Shown: positions 1-10,600 of the stretch, piece after piece | How the letters are laid out: each line of letters starts with the position of its first letter | Numbering within the stretch: the stretch's first letter is position 1 | Origin: Lineus longissimus | Taxonomy: Eukaryota > Nemertea > Pilidiophora > Heteronemertea > Lineidae | Direction of reading: 5' to 3' | Length of the DNA: 64,000 nt | NCBI RefSeq assembly: GCF_910592395.1 | Contig: NC_088309.1 | Span: 1,056,501 to 1,120,500, forward strand | The notes under the pieces: model-generated | Databases searched by the model: none | What the model saw: the letters and a program-made list of their open reading frames with translations, nothing else | Told to the model about the DNA's origin: nothing | Translations under genes and position numbers: made by a program

Positions 1-1063
1 CATACTTGGCTCACTGGATCACCTAAAGAATTCTTTTGGAGAACAATCAGTAATAATTGCTTTGGCCACAGAGTTCACAATGCAGATCAATCAGTAAGTA
101 TTGTCGCAGGGACAATGTCAATGATAAATGAAGGGACACACACTGGATCATTTCCAAGTCCATGGTGTACGGTACTAGAAGTGCAGGTATTGAAGGGTGT
201 TGGATTAAGTGCATTTCAGTGATCCCGGTTCCTCTGGTTGTATCTTTTACTTTCAAATTTTCTAATACAAGTTCATGGTGTTCTTTACCTCTTTGGTTGA
301 AACCTATTCAACCTGACTGACTGAGGAGATTCTACCACATTTGGCTCCTTTGGTGTGCGATTCTGAATTCTCATTGACCTTCTTAGTGTGCTTGCTGGAG
401 TGTTTGGCGCACTGTTAAGTCGCTTTCTACGTCTTATTGAAGAGCGCATTTTCTGCAAAAAAGAGAACAGCATGTACCATAACAATTAACAGTAGCATTA
501 GAGGTCAACGATACAAGGAGGATCATATGTATTTCTTTCTGTTTTACATTCAGAGTTAGAAACAAGACACTCCTGCAACTTGTGGCAGTTCATGATTGAT
601 GGAAGAATAATTAGGATGACAAATGGGTTGTGCCTCAATGACTCTAAAACTATACCATGATTATGTGAAGTAGCCTATATAGGCCTACTCTAGTCTAGAT
701 ACTCAAATTGTTGTCCAGCCGCCGTGCTCGGCCGTCGTTAAGAATCATCATCAGCATGCATGATACGACCCATGACAGACCTACCTGTCTAATGCTGCCG
801 AACGTATTACGCAGCAAACTGGCAACCTTTAAGCTGGAGTCAGATTGCCCTCCTCTACGCATTCGCACTCGAACGGTTTCTGAAACTTGCGTGACACTGA
901 CCGTTTGTTCATTTTGTTTTACATTTTTTTCTTCTGAATTTAAAGTTTCAATTCGTTTGTACGAACTGGTGGGGAACCTATTTTCTTTTGCCTCTTGTAC
1001 ATTGTACCTTCCCCCTCTCCGAAAGCTCAACGCTTTTCTAACCAATGCCATAATAATGTGCAA
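1..1063 (-). CDS. Small basic protein, 5' part (possibly PIMREG-like), partial
   Basis: Predicted exons are 1063-785 (phase 0 out, donor GTAGGT), 452-289 (acceptor TTGCAG, phase 2 out, donor GTAAAG) and a third starting near 233 after an AACCAG acceptor; its end is unclear and the gene may continue past the window. The protein starts MALVRKALSF or 4 residues earlier. It is rich in Arg, Lys and Ser, with an RRRKR cluster, a TPAST motif and repeated SMR/SVR stretches, and no signal peptide or membrane segment, so a nuclear location is likely. The order of a YKRIET motif, a predicted helix and a basic RRRKRLNS block is reminiscent of the mitotic regulator PIMREG/FAM64A, but this comes from memory of the family and is weak. 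It sits head to head with DRC10, with about 710 bp between the two start codons. Confidence 0.45.
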
Positions 1064-1772
1064 AAATGAAGTTTAGCAAGGGGGCAAAAATGAAAAATCG
1101 AATTTGGAAGACTGCGCGCGCGCTGGTAGTTCACATGACACTCACGTGACCAAAAGTAGTGCAATGTCTTGGAACCTTTCAAAATAAGCCCTTAAAATTA
1201 AAGTCAATAGCAAACACGCAATAATAAAAAGATTTTTTTAAAAATAACAACAAATGTATATCGTCTGTATCCTTTAAAAGCATTAAACTGCCGCTCATTT
1301 GATTTGAATTATGTCTGTAGTTTACCTAATAAACTTATTTGCAGACCAATACCAGATATTGATGCGCAACTACAAATTTTATCTTTTTTTTACTAATGCA
1401 TTTAAAATGTCATATTTTAGTAGAACTATATCTATTTTGTTGAATTATGCACTGTTTTGAAAACAATATTAATCCATTTTTTGCAAAAAAATTGTATTTT
1501 GAACTGGCACTATGTGTTGCTATGTAGCAGTGTACATTTGTTGATGGTTTGTGAAAAGGCGTGGAGAAAATTTTGTTTGCGATTCCTGTCGAAAGACGAA
1601 GAAAACAACGACATAACAAATGATGAACTTGGCGAATGATTTGTCATGTTAATGCGACTTTTACAATAAGTAAATTTCAGTGGTTATTTGTATAAAAAAC
1701 TTTTTGAAATCACCATAAACAGTCATTTTTGATACGTTTCCACTGTGAATTCCAGATTTCTGAAAACACAAA

Positions 1773-3920
1773 ATGGCCGCCGAAGTTGAAGTTCCTCCTC
1801 AGATGGAGGTCATGCATATGAGGTTACCCACTAAAAGTAACCTCACTCAAGTGAGCATCAAACCTCTTAAGGCAAAAGTCAAGAAACTTGATCCGTTGAG
1901 AGCACTTGAGCCATCTCGAAAGAAGTTATCAACCGTTGAATCCCAAAGAATCATGGCAGTTTTAGATGAAACCATGAAAAGAACTGAGCTTGTGTCAATC
2001 TTGCCACAAATTCTTGAAAATATTGATAGATTTAGTGTGGTTCTTGGTCCGGAGCTTGTGTCATTGTTGAAAGAACATAAGGTTTTGAAGGAAAGCTATG
2101 AAGATATCACACGGAAACTCGATGAAGTGCAAGGTACAAGTTCTCTCCCAGAAGAGGATCCCTTTGATTACGGAGAGGACTTCTATACGAGGCCAAGGAG
2201 CAAGCCAAGTACACACAGCGCTAAAAGTGAACCCAGTGAAAAAAGTGCTCCTGCATCAAGACCTGCATCTGCGGGTGAAATTGAAGCTCTTGTCAGAAAT
2301 CAGCAAGCTGTAGCTAGCAATCTGGCTTTCTCATGCAAAAATATTCTGCGTGCATTCAGCAGTAATCTCTCGGCCACCCGGGCTGTTTTGAAAGAATATA
2401 CCCATAGACCAAGGTCTGTTCGATCTTTGATTAGTGGCTGTGAAGAGATGAAAGATGTCATGATGGAGCGTCTTCTCACAACTCCTCTCGAAGCTGAGGA
2501 GAAAATTGACTATTTGGTGCAAGTGACACAGCGCGAACGACATAATGCAACCATTATTGAAAAACTGGAGGCAGAGTTGAATGCTGCAAATGAGGACAAA
2601 GATGAAGAGGTAAATAAATTGAAGATGTTATAAAATTTTCTTGAGTTTTAATATATCCGTTCAGATCTGAGCTCGTGAAGTGATGTAATCACTTTATTCA
2701 TTAAGAGTCGATGAAATGTAAAGGGACTTGGTTTGAGAATATGATGGGGGGAGGGTAGGTCTTATGCATTGTGTGTGTTATTGTAAATATGCAATGTCTT
2801 CTCCAGATCCGTAAGAAGAATGATGTCATCCGAAGACTACAAGCTGATCTTCACCAAATTGAGAAGTTTTCTGAAGAGCACATCCGGAGAACCAAGTCTG
2901 AGGCAGAGAAACAGGAGGCTGCTGATCAGAAGAACAGTGAAGGGAAGAAGACTAAACTTCTTGGTGAAATGAATCAACTAAAGACCCAGTTACAGAACCT
3001 CATCAGTGAACACCGAGAAGGAGAACAAGTTCTTAGAAAGGTATATTTGATAAGCCTGTCTGTATTTGGGTCAATCCATACTCTGAGGTAATTGAAAGTC
3101 CTTGGTGTCAGACCTTTTGGGATCCAGATTTCGCTCATGAGGCGTCTCATTGCTAGTCATTTCAGTAACATGCTCTTGTTGGATGTGAATCAAAGGAAAA
3201 TAATCAACTTCTATGAATTTGAAGGGGGATTAATAATTGAGATAATTTCTTTCAGAAAAAGTACAAGATTGAAACAGAAGTTGAGAACTGGATTCAGAAA
3301 TATGACCAAGATATGGGAGACAGACAGGTAGGTCACAAATGCTGCATCTGATGGAAACATCTAATCTGGCGACTTGATCAACAATGGCTTGGGAATATTT
3401 CAATTCAGATTCCGGGTGACTGGTCTAATGATTTAAACTCATCGATAAAAACCTTATAGATCACTCACTGTGACTACATTAACTGTTAAATAAATGAAAT
3501 GGCTTCAAGGAGTTGTTAAGAACAGAGCTACTTACCATCCCAAACTGCTCCCTGAATTGTCCAAGGTTGGGAAGCACAATGACTCCAATGTGTTTTACTT
3601 GTGTCCTAACCTAATGTCTTTCTTCTTTAAAGGATGAGTATGAGGAAATAGACCTTGTTTATACTACGGAGAAGAAACAGTTGCACGAATTGGAAGAACG
3701 CTTCAAGACGCTTGAAGAGGAGTACAAACAGATTATGGAGGAGAGACGTATTGCAAGGGAGGCACGAGAGAAAGCCGAACATGAGATGCAACTCATGATA
3801 CTCGCTTCAACAACCATCCAGGCATTCTGGAGATCCTTCAAAGTCAGGAAGATGCTCCGGGGTAAAAAGAAAAAGGGAAAGGGAAAAGGAAAAGGAAAGG
3901 GAAAGGGGAAAAAGAAATAA
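1773..3920 (+). CDS. IQCD: Dynein regulatory complex protein 10 (IQ domain-containing protein D)
   Basis: Subunit of the nexin-dynein regulatory complex, which links outer doublets in motile cilia and flagella and tunes dynein. Four exons fit exactly: 1773-2609, 2807-3040, 3256-3327 and 3633-3920, all joined in phase 0, giving 476 residues (human IQCD about 450). The middle is predicted coiled coil. A single IQ motif ([15 protein letters not shown], about residues 441-456) binds calmodulin-like proteins in this family. The C terminus is a Lys/Gly tail (KKGKGKGKG), which also marks vertebrate IQCD. The start codon at 1773 follows an in-frame AG-rich leader and begins [11 protein letters not shown] candidate polyadenylation signal lies at 5919, so the 3'UTR is about 2 kb and contains a foldback transposon. 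The presence of this gene implies a ciliated organism. Confidence 0.9.
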
Positions 3921-4592
3921 ACAATGTCATCCTACCTCTAAGTTGACCCATTTCCTGGGCTGTGATACCTCAGTGACACTTTCATCTAAATGTGGTTTTT
4001 GTATTTTTTATTATGGCTGATCCTCTTTCACGAGGCATTTCTGTAATCGATCCACTCCAGTTTTACCTTACCTGCTGAACCTCTATTTCTGTGAAGTTTA
4101 AGATCCTGCTGGTGAATTCACTCTTTTACTTCTGATTTGATTACCTGTGCAAGGGATCATTCCCTTCAGTTCAACAGATGCTAATTGATTTTCACAAGTC
4201 CTTACTGTTGATGTATTCTTGAGCTATTTACATGTTTTTGTAATGATAACTTGTTGACTGCTGACCAGTTACATGTCCCTGGATATGTGCTGCAATATAT
4301 TTGATTCTTTACTGCTAAGATAGTTACGAAGATGTAACTACTAGTACTACCAGTTGTATACAGTCATTAGTAGACTTTGATGGACCAAGTTGTCTTATTC
4401 ACTGTCTCTGGGATCACTTTACAAGTACTAGCAAGACGTGACACCCTCTTGTCAGACACATATCTTGGGACTAAGACACATGACACTGGCCACATACCCT
4501 TGGAAGCTTTCTATGTCAATGCTGAAAAAGTCAACTTGTTCCCCTTTTCAGATGTTATATACACTGCTGTATGTTCTTGATACCAATCCAGG

Positions 4593-5567
4593 GGGTGTAT
4601 ACAAAACCAAGACCTAAGACATAAGACCTAAGACCTAAGATCCCCCGAAGTACAAAACTAAGACCAGGTACAAAACTAAGATCCCCGAGGTACAAAACTA
4701 AGACCCAATTCCAAACTAAAATTTTGAAGAAAAATATCAGAGTCTTAGTTTTGTACATCAGGGGATCTTAGTTTTGTACGTACAAAACTAAGATCCCCCG
4801 AGGTACAAAACTAAGACCCAATTCCAAACTAAAATTTTGAAGAAAAATATCAGAGTCTTAGTTTTGTACATCAGGGGATCTTAGTTTTGTACGTACAAAA
4901 CTAAGATCCCCCGAGGTACAAAACTAAGACCCAATTCCAAACTAAAATTTTGAAGAAAAATATCAGAGTCTTAGTTTTGTACATCAGGGGATCTTAGTTT
5001 CCAAATTCTGCCCCTCTTTCGAATTCATTTTGATGTAGCAATATCACCTTTAAGATGCATGCAGTTGCTCCATCTGAATAATACCTCCATATGCACTATG
5101 CAGGCACGACCGGTCATCACTCTAGCATATACTCTAGCATATACGGCCTCCATCTCCTGATCCCCTGATGTACAAAACTAAGACTCTGATATTTTTCTTC
5201 AAAATTTCAGTTTGGAATTGGGTCTTAGTTTTATACCTCGGGGGATCTTAGTTTTGTACGTACAAAACTAAGATCCCCTGATGTACAAAACTAAGACTCT
5301 GATATTTTTCTTCAAAATTTTAGTTTGGAATTGGGTCTTAGTTTTGTACCTCGGGGGATCTTAGTTTTGTACGTACAAAACTAAGATCCCCTGATGTACA
5401 AAACTAAGACTCTGATATTTTCTTCAAAATTTTAGTTTGGAATTGGCCTCCCCGGGTCTTAGTTTTGTACCTCGGGATCTTAGTTTTGTACCTGGGTCTT
5501 AGTTTTGTACTTCGGGGGATCTTAGGTCTTAGGTCTTATGTCTTAGGTCTTGGTTTTGTATACACCC
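4593..5567. mobile_element. Foldback (long inverted-repeat) DNA transposon, non-autonomous
   Basis: The outer ends are perfect inverted repeats starting GGGTGTATACAAAACCAAG and ending with the reverse complement. Both arms (about 400 bp each) are built from tandem units of about 115 bp that are themselves partly palindromic (TACAAAACTAAGATCCCC and its complement). A unique spacer of about 160 bp (about 5000-5160) separates the arms. The element is flanked by a direct repeat CAATCCAGG (4584-4592 and 5568-5576); because G/C runs blur the boundary the target duplication could be 7 to 9 bp. There is no transposase. Nine-base duplications with long arms suggest a Mutator-like element; 7-base ones would suggest a Foldback/Galileo type. 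It lies in the 3'UTR of IQCD. Confidence 0.85.
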
Positions 5568-5918
5568 CAATCCAGGTGATATTTTTCAGTCCGTCCAGCC
5601 ATGATGTATTAAGTTTTCAACATTGTAAATATTTTGTACATACTATAGGAAGTGTTCTCCGTGTATGATTATTCTCTATAATGAAGATCTTTGATAAAAA
5701 AGCCTGCTTCAGTTTAAAGTAATTTGTTCTTATATAAGACTGCTTTAGAATGAGAGATTTTACTCATAGACTTGTTACATTTTCTAGTCTTGTATGATTG
5801 TAAAACGTTCACTTATGAATTCCGTCCTTTATCCTTGGATCATTTTGTTTCACTGCTGATACAGCTTGTACAAGACAAGTGGTGATTTCACTACCGTACT
5901 GTTGATTTAATTTTTGTA

Positions 5919-5924
5919 AATAAA
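5919..5924 (+). promoter_or_regulatory. Polyadenylation signal, IQCD
   Basis: Canonical AATAAA about 2 kb after the IQCD stop codon and downstream of the foldback element. No AATAAA was noticed between the stop and the element, so the mature mRNA probably contains the hairpin. Confidence 0.45.
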
Positions 5925-6249
5925 ACAACATCTCCATCAGTGACATTTATTTCTAAAAGTAGATATGCAATGTTGAATAAATTATATTGAAGTAAAAGTT
6001 GGCCGGAATCTGTATATTTGTGACAATCCTCTGTGATTCAAATACATACATCAAATATACCAAGACAGTAAGCATCAGTGGGCCTCTGGTGGCAAATGAG
6101 TGTTGGGCAGCCACAGCCCCCAGTGGTCCACTTATCCCAAGGACATCACCACTGTTGGTCAGGTCGTGGGTGCCAGTGGTGGTCAACCAATCTTGACCCA
6201 TGTAAGCTTTCAGTGGGTGACCTAATTTTGATGTTTGGGGTCCTCTGTT

Positions 6250-6690
6250 CTTTCACAACATCATGTGGCAGGAGCAGTCCCGTCTTTCACAATCGGTGGC
6301 TGGTCAATGGTGTAGCAGGAGGAATAGTCCCCTGTCTTTCGTGTCCTGTGGCTGGTGAAGGAGGAATCGCGATCTGTCTTTCACCACCTATGGCAGGAGT
6401 ACTTGTCCTCTATCTTTCACAAACTGTGGCTGATGTAGGAGGAGGAATAGTCCCCTATCTCTCACAACCTGTGGCTGGAGTAGCAGGAGGAATAGTCCCC
6501 TGTCCCTCACAACATGTCGCTGGTGAAGCAGGTGGATTAAGCAGGAATAACAGTCCCGTGTCTCGCTCAAACTGTGGCTGGTGTAGCAGAAGGAATAGAC
6601 CCTTGTCTCTCACAACCCCGCGCCTGGCCTTTCACAACCAGGGGTGCGGTTCCTTGTCTTTCACAAGGAGCGGCTAGTCTACGTAGCAGA
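6250..6690. repeat. Degenerate minisatellite, unit about 45 bp
   Basis: About eight imperfect copies of a unit of roughly 35-53 bp with the consensus GTGGCTGGTGTAGCAGGAGG followed by AATAGTCCCCTGTCTTTCAC. The repeats produce open frames on both strands, which I read as a consequence of the repeat, not as genes. Confidence 0.7.
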
Positions 6691-7320
6691 AGGAATATGA
6701 TTGATTTAGAGATCGATCTATTGACTGACCGATTGATTCTTGATCTTACTGGGCCATGGTTGCGTTTTACTTGTGCTATATATTCATTATCAACAGAGCC
6801 AACAAAACTACAAGAAAACAACGAGTCTCATAAATACAAAATAATTTACTAACAAGTATATGTTACAATGATATCCATATTTACATAATGTCTAGACACG
6901 TGAGCAGTCAGGCAAGGATCCCCGAACGGCGTGTTGTCGCCAAAACGAGCTATTTTGCTGCACACGCGTTGATTCGACGACCGGCCATGTTTGGCCTCTT
7001 CACCACAGTCTCGGTATACCCATGTCATTTCTTAAAATAGGTTTGCGCAAAAGGGCTCACGTCTGTCCATGTCCTAGTTGATTTGAACGATGAATTCATA
7101 ATGTTCTCCGTCATTTGGTGAGACATCACTTGATATCGGGAGATATCGCACATGTGTAAAATGCGGAGTGTACATTCGGCCACGTGTCGGCAGAGCTTGA
7201 TCGCGAGCGGTTTCCAGATCTAGCTGCTCAGCATGATATCGACTCCCAGTAAGTCTAAAATAAATATATGATGACGTAAAGTTTTTCTCGATGAAACTGA
7301 TATTGTCCCAAAAGCACAAG

Positions 7321-7326
7321 TTTATT
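7321..7326 (-). promoter_or_regulatory. Polyadenylation signal for the TSP1/LDLa receptor
   Basis: TTTATT on the plus strand (AATAAA on the minus strand), about 350 bp after the stop codon of the long-tail isoform at 7674. Confidence 0.4.
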
Positions 7327-7673
7327 TGAAGACTAACACAACTATCAAAGGCACTTGTCATTATGTATAAAATGTACAAAAATATATATAATTTTGCGCA
7401 ACCACCACCACAAAGACTCGTCTTGAAGATTTCGTTGGAACATATATCGGCCAACCGGTACACATGAAAAACGTATCCGGCGGCACATCGGAGCATACCG
7501 AATGGAGGAGTCGCAGGTATGAAAACAAGCAAGCAGCTACCGCATTAAGACGTCACAACCATACTTCTTCTCTCCCTTGGCAGAGACGTTTTGTCCGGAG
7601 TCCATTTCTAAACATACATAGTCTACGCCATGGATGATATGTTCGATGCTTTATAAAAGTACCATTTCGGCCT

Positions 7674-10600
7674 CTACGTCGGATGATACACTTCACCGTT
7701 TGGCAACTGAATAATATACGGTGCATAGTCTTTCCTTGGTGTCTTGGGAGTCAACGCGCTTTCCGTGGACATGGGCGGTATGAGTGGCGTTCGCGGACCC
7801 CCGTTCATGGTCGGGCCTGGCGACAACGATGAGCGTGAGGAAGGAGTTTGGGAAGGTGGCTTGGCCAGCTTGTCCGGCGCCGGCTTTACCTGGGCCCTCA
7901 TGAGGTTTCTCCGCCGCAGTAGGCATGCCACCACCACAATGATAATGCATATCACCACCAGGACTATCAGGGTGACGAGGATGGGGAGGACTGGAATGAA
8001 GGAAGGTAGGATACATGGTGAGACTTGTAAAATATAACCAAGAAGATGACCAGACACCAAGGATGAGGTATCAAACAGATTGAGAGGAAAGCCCAAGATT
8101 TTTTGGAATCGGTTAGACATTGGCATAAAATGTGTAAGCTACTGCGGCAATAACCATCTGAGCTGCGACCAGGGTAACCAAGGTCACAACGATTGTAAGA
8201 GCTGAAATGGAAGAACACTATCATGACAAAAATTAGCTCAATGAAGATCAATTACCGTGAAAGACCAGTCGAGATATTCTCACCAGATGGACTTTTGTGG
8301 TTTCGTGTGACATGAACCCGCTGGCGACAACGACGGGTTTCACTATGAGTAACAATAACACAATAGGCTACTTTTAATTTAGGCTTGTGACCCGGTATAC
8401 AGTCGCCTGCCGATCTTGTTCCCGATCAAAATGTAAGGAAACGAAAATTTGATTTCAACAAGGCGGAGCTCGTGCCCTTACCGATGTTGTGAAACATGTC
8501 TTCTTCCTTGCCTGACCCGGAGCATCCTTTCTCGTCGTTCCCATTCGGGCAGTCGAGTTTGCTGTCGCAGAGTTGATTCCGCGGCACGCACACGGAGCCG
8601 GTCTGGCAGTAGTAGTCGTTCGCGTTGGAACAAACTAAAGCAGTAGGCGCTGTTGTTGAAGCAGTTGGAGATATTGAACCTGAAGTTCAGAGAGCATATT
8701 GTTATGATCAGAAGTTGGCGTAGGGCCTCAAAGGCCTACCTTTTTTCACATGAAATGATGGTGTAGACTCCGGAAGGTGAGGACATCAACAAACTATGTG
8801 GTATCTCGCTGTGGTCCGATGTTTAGTATTCCCCTTGCTGACTGCAGCTTGAAGCAGATGTGAACCCATTCCTGCGATGCAAAGGAGTCCATTTTTGAGC
8901 AGTCCACAGCTCTCGTCTTGTACTCACCAAAGAAAAGTCTCACCAAAAAGGATTCTGGATTCGAATCAGCTAAAAAGGTTGGTTATATTAGATCAGGGTT
9001 AGTCGCCGTTGCGGATAGAAAAGTTAGTGTAATTAGACGTTCATTTTGGGAAATGCCACAAGTACCTGTCTGACTTGATGATGAACCACCATCAGTGGAG
9101 GTGGTTCCCGTACTTGGTCGGGTCGAGCCTGTCCAGCCACTCGATTGCAGCGTTGACGTTGAAGAGGTACTTGTGTGTGTTTTACTGGTTTCACTGGTTG
9201 TCCCTCCTCCTCCCGTCTGTGTTGAGGTTTGGCCTGATGTGGAAGAGGTCTGTGTACTTGTACCAGTTGTGGCAGTTGGGTTGATAGTTCCAGTAGTTTT
9301 CGAAGTAGTTCCACTGCTACCACTGGTTTGAGTCGTAGTCCCAGTACCTCCACTGGTTTGAGTGGTAGTCCCAGTACCTCCACTGGTTTGGGTGGTAGTT
9401 CCACTGTTTCCACTGGTTTGAGTAGAAGTCCCTGTACCTCCACTGGTTTGAGTGGTAGTCCCAGTACCTCCACTGGTTTGGGTGGTAGTTCCACTGTTTC
9501 CACTGGTTTGAGTAGTAGTCCCTGTACCTCCACTGGTTTGAGTGGTAGTCCCAGTACCTCCACTGGTTTGGGTGGTAGTTCCACTGTTTCCACTAGTTTG
9601 GGTTGTAGTCCCTGTACCTCCACTGGTTTGGGTGGTAGTTCCACTGTTTCCACTGGTTTGAGTGGTAGTCCCTGTACCTCCACTGGTTTGAGTGGTACTT
9701 GTCCCAGTACCTCCACTGGTTTGGGTGGTAGTTCCACTGTTTCCACTGGTTTGAGTGGTAGTCCCTGTACCTCCACTGGTTTGAGTGGTACTAGTCCCAG
9801 TACCTCCACTGGTTTGGGTGGTAGTTCCACTGTTTCCACTAGTTTGGGTTGTCGTCCCAGTACCTCCACTGGTTTGGGTGGTAGTTCCACTGTTTCCACT
9901 GGTTTGAGTACCTGTCCCATCTGACGGAAATACAAAAACACAATTGAGAGGAAAGTGCAACTGCCAAGCCGATCTGTCATCAGCGTAGTGCGGCTGCAAG
10001 CAGTTGGCCAAACGTCTGTGCTGCCACCTGTTGTATCAATTTTACCCTGCAGGGCAAAAAAAAGGTGCTCTAAAAAGGTGCTCTAAAAAAGGTGCTCTAA
10101 ATCCAAGCGATCTCAATCGCTCGTTACGGGGCGGGGCGCTCATATCTCAGATCTCAGACATTTCATTTAGGCAAGGTCAGTCGTAATGGTAATATCAAGA
10201 ACAGCTCTTTATTTATTCTTGGTAGCATACATACCGTTACACGGGACGACACTACATTGTTGAGGTTCACTGTTCCGACCAGGGCAAAACTCTCCTCCTC
10301 CGTGTGGTTTTGGGTTGTCGCATAATCTTTTCCTGAGGCGTACACCGTTGCCACAAGTTACATCGCAAGCGCTCCACGCTCCCCAATTTCCCCAGGCACC
10401 ATCGACTACAATGCATCAAAAGAATAAGGAGATACTGTGAATGCTTGCCAAAAGGCTAGCGCTGCAGCGATGATAAACTTCTGAATGAAGTTTTTTTGTT
10501 GTATTTTTGTCGTATTTTGTCGTACTTCTACAAAACCACCCGACGATACTAATAACAAAAAATGGATAATGCTGGTTCAGAGAACAAGAGCACGGTTTTC

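Noticed and set aside
708-1076. Plus-strand 122-codon frame
   Set aside because: Antisense of the minus-strand exon 1063-785, which has a matching donor and a partner exon in phase.
4593-5567. CRISPR-like spaced repeats
   Set aside because: Regular repeats are the arms of an inverted foldback element in a eukaryotic 3'UTR; no unique spacers of constant length.
6078-6677. Plus-strand 199-codon repetitive frame
   Set aside because: Lies in a degenerate minisatellite with irregular unit lengths, no splice signals in phase and no domain.
7074-7532. Minus-strand 152-codon frame
   Set aside because: No splice-consistent partner and no domain; lies downstream of the receptor stop in probable 3'UTR and intergenic sequence.
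9328-9924. Plus-strand 198-codon frame of Ser/Thr/Gly repeats
   Set aside because: It is the antisense shadow of the mucin-like coding repeat, whose minus-strand frame is supported by flanking splice sites and phase.
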